This document shows, piece by piece, positions 1 through 9,370 of a stretch of 64,000 nucleotides of DNA (position 1 is the stretch's first letter; each line of letters starts with the position of its first letter). Source of the DNA: DASTFY01 sp963769115 (GTDB taxonomy: Bacteria; Actinomycetota; Acidimicrobiia; Acidimicrobiales; Ilumatobacteraceae). The translations under genes were made by a program, and so were the position numbers. The notes beneath the pieces are model-generated. The model was not told the origin of the DNA. It worked only from the letters and a program-made list of their open reading frames with translations, and ran no database searches. The DNA lies in the NCBI GenBank assembly GCA_963769115.1, contig CAVYKN010000007.1, positions 248,001-312,000 of the forward strand. Reading direction: 5' to 3'.

Positions 1-65
1 CTGGACGCGAAGGTCCGGACGTGACCGGTGGTCGCATCGGCAGGGCCGACGCGGCGCCCCCTGAG

Positions 66-1487
66 TCAGGTGAGGGGTCGCCGGGGCGGGCTGCCCAGGC
101 CGGTCAACTCGACAGCGCGGCCGATCGTCAGGACCAGGTCCTCGCGCCAGCGCCGACCGACGATCTGCAGCCCGATCGGCAGCCCATCGGGACCGAAGGC
201 GCACGGCACGGACAGGGCGGGACACGGCGACACCAGGTTGAAGACCCCCGTCATGTCCGGGCCGTGGTAGTGACCGTCGTCCGGCGGCTGCTCGGGCGAC
301 CGGTCCGCCTTGGCGGCCGGAGGTGGTCCGGTGGAGGTGGTGGGGCAGAGCAGGGCGTCGTGGCCGGCCAGGACGGAGGCGATCCGTCGCCAGACGTCCG
401 TCCGCACCAGGTCGAGGCGCTTGTAGTGCACGGCGCTGATGGTGTTGCCGCGCTCGATGAGGGCCACCACATCAGGGTCCATGTGGTGCGCGTGCTGCTC
501 CACGAGGTGGCCGTAGTTGGCCGCCAGGAACACGGCCCAGAGCTCCGCCCAGGACTCGTCATGGCCGGCGGTGAGGCCGATGTCGACCTCCTCGACCAGT
601 GCACCGGCCGCCTCGAGAGCCACAGCCGCCTTCCGCACCGCAGCTTCGATGGCCGGCTCGACGGCCCAGCACCCGAGATCGACGCTGAGCGCCAGCCGGA
701 GTCCGTCCACGTCGCCGGACACAGGCCCGGCGAGGTCCAGCGGGACGGGGCTCGAGAGGATGTCGGCGTCGTCCGGCCCCTGGGTGGCGGCCAGGAACAA
801 CCGGGCGTCGTCGACGCATCGCGCCAGCGGACCATGGTGGCTGATCGTGTCGAACAGCGCGGGAAGCACATCCATCGGGATGCGCCCGAGCCCGGGCTTC
901 AATCCCACGATGCCGCACCACGCCGCCGGGATGCGCACCGAGCCGCCCATGTCGGTCCCCTCGGCCAGCGGCACGCAACCGCTCGCCACGGCCGCCGCGC
1001 TTCCTCCAGAGGAACCGCCGGGCGTGCGGGTCGGGTCCCACGGGTTGCGGGTCACGCCCCACAATGGGCTGTCGGTGATGAGCGTGTGCGCGAACTCGGG
1101 CGTTGTGGTGGTGCCCACCACGATCGCGCCGGCCCCGGCAAGCGCTTTCGCGATCCACGCGTCGTGGTCGGGGATCCAGTGCTCATGGGTGAAGGAGCCC
1201 AGGGTTGTGCGGTGCCCGGCGGTGGGAGTCGTGTCCTTCAGCGCCACCGGGACACCGTGGAGCGGGCCGAGTGGAACTCTGGCGGTGACTGCCTCCTCGG
1301 CCGCCCGGGCGGCGCGCAGCGCTTCGTCGGAGCGGACGCTGCAGAAGCAGTTCAGATCGCCGGTCACCTCGTCGATGCGGGCGAGCGCGTTGCTCACGAC
1401 CTCCACTGGTGACAGCTCACCTTGAGCGATCCGCGCGGCGATCACGCCTGCCGAGCTGAACGCCATATCGAGATCCACCACTGACAC
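66..1487 (-). CDS. Amidase signature family hydrolase
   Basis: A 473-residue amidase-signature enzyme, expected to hydrolyse amide bonds in the cytoplasm; the substrate cannot be read from sequence. The Ser-cisSer-Lys triad is visible: Lys84 in ALKDT, cis-Ser159 in PGGSSGGS and nucleophile Ser183 in DMGGSVRIP, with the usual 24-residue spacing between the two serines. The C-terminal PDGLPIGLQIVG block is typical of the family and the length is normal. The start is GTG; an in-frame ATG seven codons later (MAFSS) is an alternative. It is the last gene of a minus-strand group, 18 bp after the phosphodiesterase. A second amidase lies at 47.5 kb. Confidence 0.9.
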   Translation of the reverse strand: MSVVDLDMAFSSAGVIAARIAQGELSPVEVVSNALARIDEVTGDLNCFCSVRSDEALRAARAAEEAVTARVPLGPLHGVPVALKDTTPTAGHRTTLGSFTHEHWIPDHDAWIAKALAGAGAIVVGTTTTPEFAHTLITDSPLWGVTRNPWDPTRTPGGSSGGSAAAVASGCVPLAEGTDMGGSVRIPAAWCGIVGLKPGLGRIPMDVLPALFDTISHHGPLARCVDDARLFLAATQGPDDADILSSPVPLDLAGPVSGDVDGLRLALSVDLGCWAVEPAIEAAVRKAAVALEAAGALVEEVDIGLTAGHDESWAELWAVFLAANYGHLVEQHAHHMDPDVVALIERGNTISAVHYKRLDLVRTDVWRRIASVLAGHDALLCPTTSTGPPPAAKADRSPEQPPDDGHYHGPDMTGVFNLVSPCPALSVPCAFGPDGLPIGLQIVGRRWREDLVLTIGRAVELTGLGSPPRRPLT

Positions 1488-1505
1488 GGGGACCGTAGCG
1501 ATCGG

Positions 1506-2075
1506 TCAGAGACCAGTTCGCCGGGCGCTCACCTCGACGTGGCGGACGTCCGTGATCTCGCCGTTGCTGATGAGCGCCCGCGCCGTCGTGCACGTCGGTG
1601 CCCGCCGGCGGAGCAGCGCCGATCCCGGGTTGACGTGGTGCTGGATGTGACCGTCGGCCGCCACATCGACCTCGTGCCAGGGCAGATGGGAGTGTCCGAA
1701 CACGACCAGATCGCAGGACGGGAACCACCGACGGAGCCGGCTCCGGCGACCAGTTCGCGGCCCGCTGTCGTGGATGGCGCCGATCAGGCACCCGTCCACA
1801 TCCACCTCCATGCGCTCGGGCAGGTCGACGCCCACGTCGTTGTTGCCCTTCACCGCGAGGATCTGGGCATCCGGGACCCTGCGAGCCAACGCCTCGAGCA
1901 CCGACAGGTCGGTGATGTCGCCGGCATGGACGATGACGTCGACCTCGTCGAGCTGGTCCTCGATCCTGTCCAGCAGACGACCGGCCTGGCCCGGCCCGAG
2001 GTGGGTGTCAGCGAGCAACAGCACGTCCGTCGTGGCATTCGCTACCGGGCGGCGCTCCCGACGGGATCTGCTCAC
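1506..2075 (-). CDS. YfcE/MJ0936-type metallophosphoesterase
   Basis: A 189-residue calcineurin-like phosphodiesterase of the short YfcE/MJ0936 type. All metal-binding blocks are present: DTHL (Asp23, His25), HAGDI, GNND, GHSHLP and NPGSALLRR. Such proteins hydrolyse phosphodiesters with two divalent metals; the natural substrate is unknown. The GTG start overlaps the TGA stop of the upstream TetR gene as GTGA, which suggests translational coupling and membership of the efflux operon. Confidence 0.88.
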   Translation of the reverse strand: MSRSRRERRPVANATTDVLLLADTHLGPGQAGRLLDRIEDQLDEVDVIVHAGDITDLSVLEALARRVPDAQILAVKGNNDVGVDLPERMEVDVDGCLIGAIHDSGPRTGRRSRLRRWFPSCDLVVFGHSHLPWHEVDVAADGHIQHHVNPGSALLRRRAPTCTTARALISNGEITDVRHVEVSARRTGL

Positions 2076-2680
2076 CGTTCGTCGGCCAGGTCGACGACGA
2101 TGCCGGCGAGCACGACGTCGATCACGCTGCGCACCACGTCGAGGTCGAGGGGACCGTGCGAGAGCAGGAGCCGGTAGAAGAGCGGACCGACCAGCGCGTC
2201 CTGGACGACGTCGAGCTCGAGGTCCTCCGAGAGCTCCCCCCGTGCGACCGCTCGCTCGAGCACCGTCCGTAGTGGCCGCCGCCGCGTGGCGACGTACTCT
2301 CGCAGGGCTTCGGCGAGCGCGTGGTCGGTACGAGCCGCGGCCATCACTTGTGACAGGACGTCGAACCCTGGGTCACCGACCTTGTCGAGCAGCGTGCCGA
2401 GGATGACTTCGACGTCGCCGCGAAGCGAACCCGTGTCAGGTGTTTCGGCCGGGGCGATGAGCGTCCGCCACGCGTCGACGACCAGAGCCTCCTTCGACGG
2501 CCAGCGCCGGTAGATCGTCGCCTTGCTGACGCCGGCCTTCGCCGCCACCGCGTCCATGCTGAGGTGTGTCAGACCACTGCGGGCGACGAGGTCGAGCACG
2601 GCCTGGAGGATGGCGACGTCGGCCCGGGCGTCGCGCGGGCGCCCAGCCTTGCGGGTCGCCGTATCGACGTGCGTGCTCAT
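2072..2680 (-). CDS. TetR/AcrR family transcriptional regulator
   Basis: A TetR-type repressor of about 202 residues. The N-terminal helix-turn-helix reads MDAVAAKAGVSKATIYRRWPSK, followed by an all-helical ligand domain. I chose the ATG giving MSTHVDTATRKAGRPRD, because the longer frame would run into the upstream transporter gene; the stop of that gene is only 4 bp away. The position behind a DHA2 pump suggests control of that pump. A palindrome at 4429-4444 overlapping the candidate promoter is the best operator candidate. Confidence 0.9.
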   Translation of the reverse strand: MSTHVDTATRKAGRPRDARADVAILQAVLDLVARSGLTHLSMDAVAAKAGVSKATIYRRWPSKEALVVDAWRTLIAPAETPDTGSLRGDVEVILGTLLDKVGDPGFDVLSQVMAAARTDHALAEALREYVATRRRPLRTVLERAVARGELSEDLELDVVQDALVGPLFYRLLLSHGPLDLDVVRSVIDVVLAGIVVDLADER

Positions 2681-2684
2681 GCGG

Positions 2685-4346
2685 TCAGTCGATCGCGACC
2701 GGGGCCGATGTGTCCACCCGCGCATCGTCGACGTCGGCGGCGTCAGCCGCTTCCTCGGCTGCACGCGCGCCAACCGTTTCCGACGTCATCGCCTCCGCGG
2801 GCGTGAAGTGGTGACCGACCGCCCGTGCGGGGAGGAAGCGCCACGCCAGCACGGCGGCGATGAGGACGACGACGGCGCTGAAGCGCAGGCCGAGCGACAA
2901 CGAGTGGACGAACGCATCGCGCACGGCATCGACGTAGCCCTGCGGGTTGTCGGTGCCCGGCGCAAGGCGTAGCGCGTTGGCGAGGGACTGCTGGGCCGTG
3001 GTGACCGCGTCCCCGACCACACCGAAGCCGGGCACCGACGTTGCGATCCTGCTGGCGTAGGCGGACGAGACGATGCTGCCGATGATGGCAACGCCGAGGG
3101 CACCGCCGACCTGACGCGTCGTGTCGTTGACGGCCGATCCGACACCGGCCTTCTCGCGGGGCAGCGAGCCCATGATGGATTCGGTGGCCGGCGCCATCGT
3201 GAGGCCCATGCCGACGGCCATGAGGCAAAAGATGGCGATGACCAGCGAGTAGCTCGTATCGCGCTGGATGAACGACAGCAGCACCAGCGAGGTCGTCATG
3301 ACCAGGAGCCCGCCGCTCACCACCCGCTTCGTCCCGACCTTCTCGACCACGCGTGCCGACAGCGGGGCGACCACCATCATCGTGAGGGCGAAGGGGATCA
3401 GGCGTACGCCGGCCCCGAGCGGTGTGTAGCCGTGCACCAGCTGCCAGTACTGGGTCATGAGGAAGAGCGACCCGAACATGGCGAAGAACGTGAGGGTGAT
3501 TGCTCCGTTGGCGACGGAGAAGCGGGGGTTCCTGAAGAACCTCATGTCCAGCATCGGGTGGTCGGTGTTCAGCTCCCAGGCGATGAACGCCGCCAGCACT
3601 GTGAGGCCGACGGCGAAGCCGGCAAGCACCAGCGGGTCGGTCCAACCACGGCTCGGGCCCTCGATGATGCCGAACAGCAGTGCGCCCAGCCCGATGATCG
3701 ACATGGCCGCGCCGGGGACGTCGATGCGGGGTGCGCTCGGGTCCTTCGACGTCGGGATGAGGAACGCGCCCGCGATGAGGGCCGTGAGCCCGATCGGCAG
3801 GTTGACCCAGAACACAGAGCTCCACGAGAAGTGCTTGAGGAGCAGACCACCGGCCACCGGGCCGAGGGCGACGCCGAGACCGGAGAAGCCGGCCCAGATG
3901 GCGATGGCCCGGCCCCGCTCGCGGGGGTCGCGGAAGACATCGGTCAGGATCGACAACGTCGCCGGCATGATGAGCGCGCCGCCGATGCCCATGAACGCAC
4001 GGGTGAGGATCAGCTGCTCGGCCGAGCCGGCCATCGCCGAGGCGATCGAGCCCATGCCGAACAGGACGATGCCCAGCTGGAGCGCACCCTTGCGACCGAA
4101 GCGATCGCCCAGGCTGCCCGACGTCAGGAGCAGGCCGGCGAACACCAACGTGTAGCCGTCGATGATCCACTGGATCTGGCTGTTGGTCGCATGGAGGTCG
4201 TCCATCAGCGACGGGATCGCCACGTTGAGGATCGTGTTGTCCATCACGATGATCAGCAGGCTCAAGCACAGGGTGGCGAGCGTCCACCACCGCCTCGCGT
4301 GGGCTGCGTCGCCCGTTTGCTGTCCTCGCTCCATCACCGTCGCCAT
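2685..4346 (-). CDS. DHA2 family MFS drug-efflux transporter (EmrB/QacA type)
   Basis: A 553-residue integral membrane transporter with about 14 hydrophobic segments. It shows the N-terminal MDNTILNVAIPSL signature (motif D1 of 14-TMS H+ antiporters), DRFGRKGAL (motif A) and a GPVAGGLL block (motif C). The role would be proton-driven export of lipophilic drugs. The ATG at 4346 is chosen because an AAGGA sequence lies about 10 bp upstream; earlier in-frame codons encode a non-conserved arginine-rich stretch. It forms an operon with the TetR and YfcE-type genes downstream. Confidence 0.92.
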   Translation of the reverse strand: MATVMERGQQTGDAAHARRWWTLATLCLSLLIIVMDNTILNVAIPSLMDDLHATNSQIQWIIDGYTLVFAGLLLTSGSLGDRFGRKGALQLGIVLFGMGSIASAMAGSAEQLILTRAFMGIGGALIMPATLSILTDVFRDPRERGRAIAIWAGFSGLGVALGPVAGGLLLKHFSWSSVFWVNLPIGLTALIAGAFLIPTSKDPSAPRIDVPGAAMSIIGLGALLFGIIEGPSRGWTDPLVLAGFAVGLTVLAAFIAWELNTDHPMLDMRFFRNPRFSVANGAITLTFFAMFGSLFLMTQYWQLVHGYTPLGAGVRLIPFALTMMVVAPLSARVVEKVGTKRVVSGGLLVMTTSLVLLSFIQRDTSYSLVIAIFCLMAVGMGLTMAPATESIMGSLPREKAGVGSAVNDTTRQVGGALGVAIIGSIVSSAYASRIATSVPGFGVVGDAVTTAQQSLANALRLAPGTDNPQGYVDAVRDAFVHSLSLGLRFSAVVVLIAAVLAWRFLPARAVGHHFTPAEAMTSETVGARAAEEAADAADVDDARVDTSAPVAID

Positions 4347-4408
4347 GAGGGCGCCATCCTTCGTCGTGTGGTCCTCCCGCGGAGCTGTCTCGCTCGGGTC
4401 CGTCTCCG

Positions 4409-4444
4409 AGGCTAGGGACGCCCCAATAGAAACGCAACCGTCTC
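4409..4444 (-). promoter_or_regulatory. Candidate promoter and operator of the efflux operon
   Basis: On the minus strand a TTGCGT hexamer (4432-4437) and a TAGCCT hexamer (4409-4414) are separated by 17 bp, 63 bp before the transporter ATG. The imperfect palindrome GAGACGgttgCGTTTC (4429-4444) overlaps the -35 hexamer, a usual place for a TetR operator. Neither hexamer is strong, so this is an inference. Confidence 0.4.
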
Positions 4445-4553
4445 GTATCGAAATGTCGGAGTTTCGCCCTGGTCCCGTCCGAAGACGTGGCGGGTACCTG
4501 ACGGCGGCGGGGCGGGAGGATTGGCGCGTCGCCGTGGCGGGCAGTGCCCCCCG

Positions 4554-5522
4554 GTGACGATCGTCGGATGGCACGCGTCTCATGAGCAGGTCCCGCCGAG
4601 TGGGCTGTTGCTGGCTGCCCGCCGCGCGGAAGAGGTCGGCTTCGATGCCGGGATGTCGTCGGATCACTTTTCGCCGTGGAGCGCCCGGCAGGGTGAGTCC
4701 GGGTTCGCGTGGTCGTGGCTGGGGGCGGCGATGGCCTCGACGTCATTGCCGTTCGGGGTCGTCAACGCGCCGGGGCAGCGCTACCACCCGGCGATCGTCG
4801 CTCAGGCCGCAGCGACGTTGACGGAGATGTTCCCGGGCCGGCTGTGGGTGGCGTTGGGGACGGGCGAGGCGTCCAATGAGCACATCACCGGCGGTCGCTG
4901 GCCAGACAAGAACCATCGCAGGCGGCGACTGGGGGAGTGTGTGGAGGTGATGCGGGCACTTTTCGCTGGTGATGAGGTGACCCACCACGGCCTGGTCGTT
5001 GTCGACCGGGCCCGGCTGTGGACACTTCCGGTCACGCCGCCGCCGCTGCTGGGGGCGGCGGTGTCGGCGGAGACGGCGGCGTGGGTCGGCGGGTGGGCCG
5101 ACGGGCTGGCGACGGTCAACCAGGCCGTCGACGTGCTGCGCCGAGTTCTCGATGCGTTCCGCAACAACGGCGGTGATGGCAAGCCGGCCTACCTGCAGGC
5201 GCACGTGTCGTGGGCCGAGAGTGACGAGGAGGCGTTGGCCGTCGCCTACGACCAGTGGCGGACCAATGTGTTCGACCCGCCGGTCTGTTGGGACCTCGAG
5301 CTGGTGGAGCACTTCGACGCCGCGGCCGCCTTCGTGCGCCCGGAGGATGTGCGCGACCGCATTCTGGTGTCGGCCGATCCGGCCTGGCATCGCGACCAGC
5401 TCGCCGAACTGGTCGCGCTCGGCTTCGACGGCGTGTGGATCCACCATGTCGGCCGAACGCAGCTGCCCTTCCTCGATGCGTTCGGCGAGCATGTGGTCCC
5501 GACGCTTCGGCGCGCCTCATGA
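4554..5522 (+). CDS. LLM-class flavin oxidoreductase (TIGR03885-like)
   Basis: A 322-residue TIM-barrel flavin enzyme of the luciferase-like monooxygenase superfamily. The start MTIVGWHASHEQVPPS and the block MSSDHFSPW match the subfamily called probable non-F420 flavinoid oxidoreductase, which is commonly found beside a trehalose-synthase-like gene, as here. GTG at 4554 is chosen by this N-terminal match; the ATG 33 bp upstream only adds basic residues. The stop overlaps the next start as ATGA, so the two genes are coupled. The physiological substrate is unknown. Confidence 0.85.
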   Translation: MTIVGWHASHEQVPPSGLLLAARRAEEVGFDAGMSSDHFSPWSARQGESGFAWSWLGAAMASTSLPFGVVNAPGQRYHPAIVAQAAATLTEMFPGRLWVALGTGEASNEHITGGRWPDKNHRRRRLGECVEVMRALFAGDEVTHHGLVVVDRARLWTLPVTPPPLLGAAVSAETAAWVGGWADGLATVNQAVDVLRRVLDAFRNNGGDGKPAYLQAHVSWAESDEEALAVAYDQWRTNVFDPPVCWDLELVEHFDAAAAFVRPEDVRDRILVSADPAWHRDQLAELVALGFDGVWIHHVGRTQLPFLDAFGEHVVPTLRRAS

Positions 5523-7177
5523 GCATTGCCGAGACGGCCGACCTGTGGTGGAAGAACGCCGTCATCTACTGCCTGGACGTCCAGACCTTCTTCGACGCCG
5601 ACGGCGACGGGATCGGTGACTTCGCAGGGCTCACCGAGAAGGTCGACTATCTCGCCGGCCTCGGGGTCACGTGCGTCTGGTTGATGCCGATCTACCCGAC
5701 CGCCGACCGCGACGACGGCTACGACATCTCCGAGCACTACGGCATCGATGGGCGGCTGGGCTCGTTCGGCGACTTCACCGAGTTCGTGCGCACCGCTCGA
5801 GACCGCGGGATGCGCGTGATCGTCGACCTCGTCGTCAACCACACGTCGGACCAACACCCGTGGTTCCAGTCGGCCCGCCGCAGCCGTGAATCCCGGTTCC
5901 GCGACTTCTACGTGTGGCGCGACGAGGTCCCCGACGACGGCCCACAGGGCGAGGTCTTCCCCGGTCGCCAGGGCGGGATCTGGTCCTACGACACCGAGGC
6001 GGGCCAGTACTACCTGCACCGCTTCTACCGGCACCAGCCCGACCTCAACATCGCGGCGGCCGAGGTGCGCGACGAGATCCGCAAGCTGATCGGGTTCTGG
6101 CTGGCCCAGAACCTCTCCGGGTTCCGTGTCGACGCCGTCCCGTTCCTCCTGGAGATCGACGGGATCGGCGAGGAGATGGAACTCGACCCGCACGATTACC
6201 TCCGCGACCTGCGGGCATTCCTCGGCCGCCGCAGCGGTGAGGCCATCCTGCTGGGCGAGGTCAACCTGCCGGCGGAGGAGCAACGGCGGTTCTTCGGTGA
6301 CGAGGACGGCGACGAGCTGCACCTGCTGTTCGACTTCCTGGTCATGCAGGCGACGTACCTCGCGATCGCTCGCGGCGACGCCGAACCGATCGTGCGGGCC
6401 CTGCGTAGGCGGCCGTCGACGCCGCCGGAGGCGGCTTGGGCGACCTTCCTGCGCAACCACGACGAGCTGACGCTCGACAAGCTGAGCGACGACGAGCGGG
6501 CCGAGGTGTTCGCCGCCTTCGGCCCGGATCCCGAGATGCAGCTCTACGACCGGGGATTGCGGCGGCGGCTGCCCACGATGCTCGGCGGCGACCAGCGGTG
6601 GATCCGCATGGCCTACAGCCTGATGTTCTCGCTGCCCGGCACGCCGACGCTGTTCTATGGCGAGGAGATCGGGATGGGCGAGAACCTCGCCGTCGAGGAA
6701 CGGTTGGCCGTGCGCACCCCGATGCAGTGGACCGACGGTGACACGGCCGGATTCTCGACGGCCCCGCCCGACGCGCTGTGCCGGCCGCTGCCGACCGACG
6801 AGCGGTTCGCGCCAGCGGTCGTCAACGTGGAGCGCCAGCGCACCGACCCCGACTCGCTGCTCAACTGGTTCGAGCGCATCATCCGGCTGCGCAAGGAGCT
6901 GCCCGAGATCGGCTGGGGCCAGTGCACCGTGCTCGACGGCGGCGAGTCGTCGGTGCTCGTGCTGCGTTTCGACTGGCAGGGGCGCACGGTAGTCACCGCC
7001 CACAACCTCGCCCGCCGCAGCGCGACCGCACGCGTCCCCATCGATGATGCCGGCCCCGGGACGCAGCTTCACGAGCTGCTGCAGCCGGGCGGCCCGGTGA
7101 CGATCCGTAACGGCCGGGCCCGCATCGCGCTACCGGCCCACGATCACCGCTGGTTCCGCCTCGTTCATCCCAAGTAG
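5519..7177 (+). CDS. GH13 alpha-amylase family protein, trehalose-synthase-like
   Basis: A 552-residue glycoside hydrolase family 13 enzyme similar to maltose alpha-D-glucosyltransferase (trehalose synthase). The four GH13 regions are intact: region I DLVVNH, region II GFRVDAV (nucleophile Asp205), region III LLGEVN (acid/base Glu247) and region IV FLRNHDE (Asp315). The C-terminal beta-sandwich ends near WFRLVHPK. It would interconvert or hydrolyse alpha-linked glucosides such as maltose and trehalose. The start overlaps the preceding oxidoreductase stop. Confidence 0.9.
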   Translation: MSIAETADLWWKNAVIYCLDVQTFFDADGDGIGDFAGLTEKVDYLAGLGVTCVWLMPIYPTADRDDGYDISEHYGIDGRLGSFGDFTEFVRTARDRGMRVIVDLVVNHTSDQHPWFQSARRSRESRFRDFYVWRDEVPDDGPQGEVFPGRQGGIWSYDTEAGQYYLHRFYRHQPDLNIAAAEVRDEIRKLIGFWLAQNLSGFRVDAVPFLLEIDGIGEEMELDPHDYLRDLRAFLGRRSGEAILLGEVNLPAEEQRRFFGDEDGDELHLLFDFLVMQATYLAIARGDAEPIVRALRRRPSTPPEAAWATFLRNHDELTLDKLSDDERAEVFAAFGPDPEMQLYDRGLRRRLPTMLGGDQRWIRMAYSLMFSLPGTPTLFYGEEIGMGENLAVEERLAVRTPMQWTDGDTAGFSTAPPDALCRPLPTDERFAPAVVNVERQRTDPDSLLNWFERIIRLRKELPEIGWGQCTVLDGGESSVLVLRFDWQGRTVVTAHNLARRSATARVPIDDAGPGTQLHELLQPGGPVTIRNGRARIALPAHDHRWFRLVHPK

Positions 7178-8340
7178 AGCGTCAAACTGACGGCGTCCAC
7201 CAGGCCCTCGTCGATGCGGGCCCACTGGTGCCCCGAAGACGAGTCGAGGAAGTGAAGCACCTGGCTGCGATCCCATGACTTCACCTCGCGAATCAGACCG
7301 GACCGGGCGCGCGACCCACCGTCCGCGCTTGATCCCCGTACAGCAGCAGGGAGCCGTCGTCGTTCAACGCCCGCACACCCCACCGTGCCTGTTCGGGCGC
7401 AGGCGTGAAGCGCAAGAGCGGCTCGCCCGTCGACGCATCGGCGACAACCACCTGGTGCTGGTCCTGGATGTCGTCGTAGGCGACGGTGGTGCCGTCGCCG
7501 CTCATCGCCGCTCCCCACAGCGGGACTCATGGATCTTTCGGAGAGCAGGCGGCGCTCGCCGCTGGGGCGATCCACGATCTCGGTGCCGAGTGTGCCCTGC
7601 GCCCAGTCGCACGGGCGCACCGCCGAGGCCGAACCACGGAACGTTCGGACCAGGAGGTGGGTGGCCGAGATCGCAGCGGGGTATCCGCCGCAACGACCGA
7701 CGTCGAACTGGTAGACCAGCTCGCCGGTGTCGGCGTCCCACATTCGGATACCGACGACGTCGGGCGGCGGGTTCTCGATCGTCCTCCACGTCGAGCGAGG
7801 GGATCCGGTCACGGTTGTAGGGTCCCAGAAAACCCCGGCGACGACGTTCTCACCGACGGCGGTAAACAGCGCCGACGCCGCCATGCCGAGGCGTCGTCAA
7901 GCTCGACCTTCCATGTGGTTGCGTCGGTCGCCAGATCGACCACCTCCACGATCTTGCCGGAACCCGTCGACCGCGGCAGCACCTGCCACCACCATCCGCC
8001 GTCCGGTCGGATCAAGGTCGGCCGTCTGGAAGGCGAGGTCATGGACGACGCCGGGACGGGCCGTGACCCGATCGGCCGCCCATGCCCGGTGCAGCGCCGC
8101 GGTCGCCTCCGGCGTCGGGTAGGTCGCGGTGGCCGACGCAACGGCAAGCAGTTTGGCGAGGCTCGGGTCCTCCTCCAGCGAGCTGATCGCCGACGCCGCC
8201 AGCGTGTGGGTGGGGCGCGATCGGCCTCCTGGTCGGCGCGCTTGGGCCTCATCGCCCGCCCGCTCCGCCGCGTCGTTCGCCCGCTCCGCCGCGTCGTTGG
8301 CGTGCTCGGCTTCATGATCAGCGCGGCGTTGGTTGACGAG
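7165..8340 (-). pseudogene. Remnant of a WD40/beta-propeller signalling protein
   Basis: Four minus-strand frames in succession carry pieces of one protein. From its N-terminal side these are an Ala/Glu/Asp-rich coiled coil with repeats like ANDAAER, the linker LAASAISSLEEDPSLAKLLA, and beta-propeller blades such as RMWDADTGELVYQFDVG and VVVADASTGEPLLRF. This layout is known from the C-terminal half of large actinobacterial signalling ATPases with WD40 repeats. The ATPase and any N-terminal domain are missing, and at least four frame breaks are present. The 3' end overlaps the end of the GH13 gene by 13 bp. Confidence 0.6.
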
Positions 8341-8370
8341 CGCACGATGGGGTTCTGCCTCGACCCCCAC

Positions 8371-8557
8371 CGGCTGCAGCCCGGCCGACGTCGAAGTCGT
8401 CGGCCACGGCGGCAGCATCCAGGGCTCACGATCACTCGTCGCCTACCACCGCGACAGCGGCACGACCATCGTCGTGCACGGCAACATCAACGACATCGAG
8501 CTGCCAAAGCTGGCGGCCATCCTCCCCGATGTCCTCACTGCGCTCGGCATCACCTGA
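8371..8557 (+). pseudogene. C-terminal fragment of a class C beta-lactamase-like serine hydrolase
   Basis: The frame reads VGHGGSIQGSRSLVAYH, then DSGTTIVVHGN and LAAILPDVL before a TGA. The HGG motif with a following glycine corresponds to the third conserved box of class C beta-lactamase/DD-peptidase-like hydrolases, close to their C-terminus. No N-terminal part (SxxK, YxN) precedes it, because the sequence changes into the minus-strand WD40 remnant. It is a non-functional scrap marking a rearrangement junction. Confidence 0.55.
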
Positions 8558-8620
8558 CCAGACCGCCAAGCGGCCAGAAGGAGGTTCCCATGGCACTCTC
8601 ACCCGGCTGAGACCCCCGCC

Positions 8621-9106
8621 GTGCCGGGTACCAGCCCGAGCGGTGCCGATACGCCGTGCGTCGATCGGACGGCGCCAGCGGCCGAGGAGTTGTGGGCACA
8701 AGCCTGCGTCAAGCGGGAGTCGTCACAGGAGCCGGCAATGCTGCTCGATGAGTACCGGCTTGCCGCCGAGACCCAAGCACTCCGACACGACACCGAGGCG
8801 GCGTTGCGCAACGCTCCCGCAATCGCGCAGCTGCGGCAGACCCACCGCAAAGATCGGACCGCAGCAGCCGAGCGGCGGACACCGCCCGGTCAAGGCATCG
8901 TCGCAGCGCTGAGCCGGCTCATTTCCGGTTCCACCAGTCGCATTGCCCGACGCGCCTACAGCCCATCGTCGAGCGCACATCGCTCTCGAGAGCCGAGCCC
9001 GATCTCACCGCGCGACAACTCGGTCCGCGTTCACACGGCACGTTCCCGACTGTCCCCCGGGGACATTGCCACGCGAGGCTCGGGTGCACGATTTCACACG
9101 GTGTGA
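8621..9106 (+). CDS. Hypothetical protein, doubtful
   Basis: An open frame of 161 codons. The middle part (MLLDEYRLAAETQALR to about IVAALSRLI) looks like a charged alpha-helical protein, while the rest is Ser/Arg-rich and resembles non-coding frame. I recognise no family. It lies between two gene remnants, so it may itself be a remnant; an internal ATG at 8738 is an alternative start. Confidence 0.22.
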   Translation: MPGTSPSGADTPCVDRTAPAAEELWAQACVKRESSQEPAMLLDEYRLAAETQALRHDTEAALRNAPAIAQLRQTHRKDRTAAAERRTPPGQGIVAALSRLISGSTSRIARRAYSPSSSAHRSREPSPISPRDNSVRVHTARSRLSPGDIATRGSGARFHTV

Positions 9107-9198
9107 TCGCGCCTCGACGTCGACGGGACCCGTACGGGTTCGGCCCTTACCGAGTACCCCATATCGCTCACCAAGCGCAGCGTGGAGGCGTGCCACCA

Positions 9199-9236
9199 AA
9201 CGCCGGCTTGGCGCGCCGCTTCTCAAGCCGGGGCGT
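9199..9236. repeat. Short hairpin at an AACGCCGG junction
   Basis: CGCCGGCTTG (9201-9210) faces CAAGCCGGGGCG (9224-9235), giving a stem with a small bulge. It begins with the AAACGCCGG string also found at the repeat junctions between 17 and 32 kb. Immediately to its right a cupin fragment begins, so it sits at a sequence discontinuity. It may be a worn relative of the 17-32 kb sites. Confidence 0.35.
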
Positions 9237-9348
9237 CGCTTACGACGAGGCGCTGATCGTGATGGAGGGGTCGTGCACGATCACCAGTGGCGACACGAAC
9301 ATTCACGTGAAGCCCGGTGAAGTGGTGTACCTGCCGACGGCGGCGACC
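9232..9348 (+). pseudogene. Cupin-domain fragment
   Basis: About 39 codons read GVAYDEALIVMEGSCTITSG and then VKPGEVVYLPT, which is the second half of a small cupin beta-barrel of the EutQ-like type (ExxxxxxG block, then PGxxxxLP). No start region is present. The frame is open into the next gene but the match stops near 9348. It is a gene remnant. Confidence 0.5.
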
Positions 9349-9370
9349 GATCAACGGACAGGGGCGAACG

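Noticed and set aside
28..1425. Long plus-strand open frames opposite the first amidase
   Set aside because: They are antisense shadows caused by high GC; the minus-strand frame has the complete amidase triad.
3432..4415. A 327-codon plus-strand frame opposite the DHA2 transporter
   Set aside because: Its composition (Arg, Glu, His, Gln-rich, no motif) is typical of a shadow of a membrane protein gene.
5246..7072. A 608-codon minus-strand frame opposite the GH13 gene
   Set aside because: No domain is recognisable and the opposite strand has all four GH13 regions.
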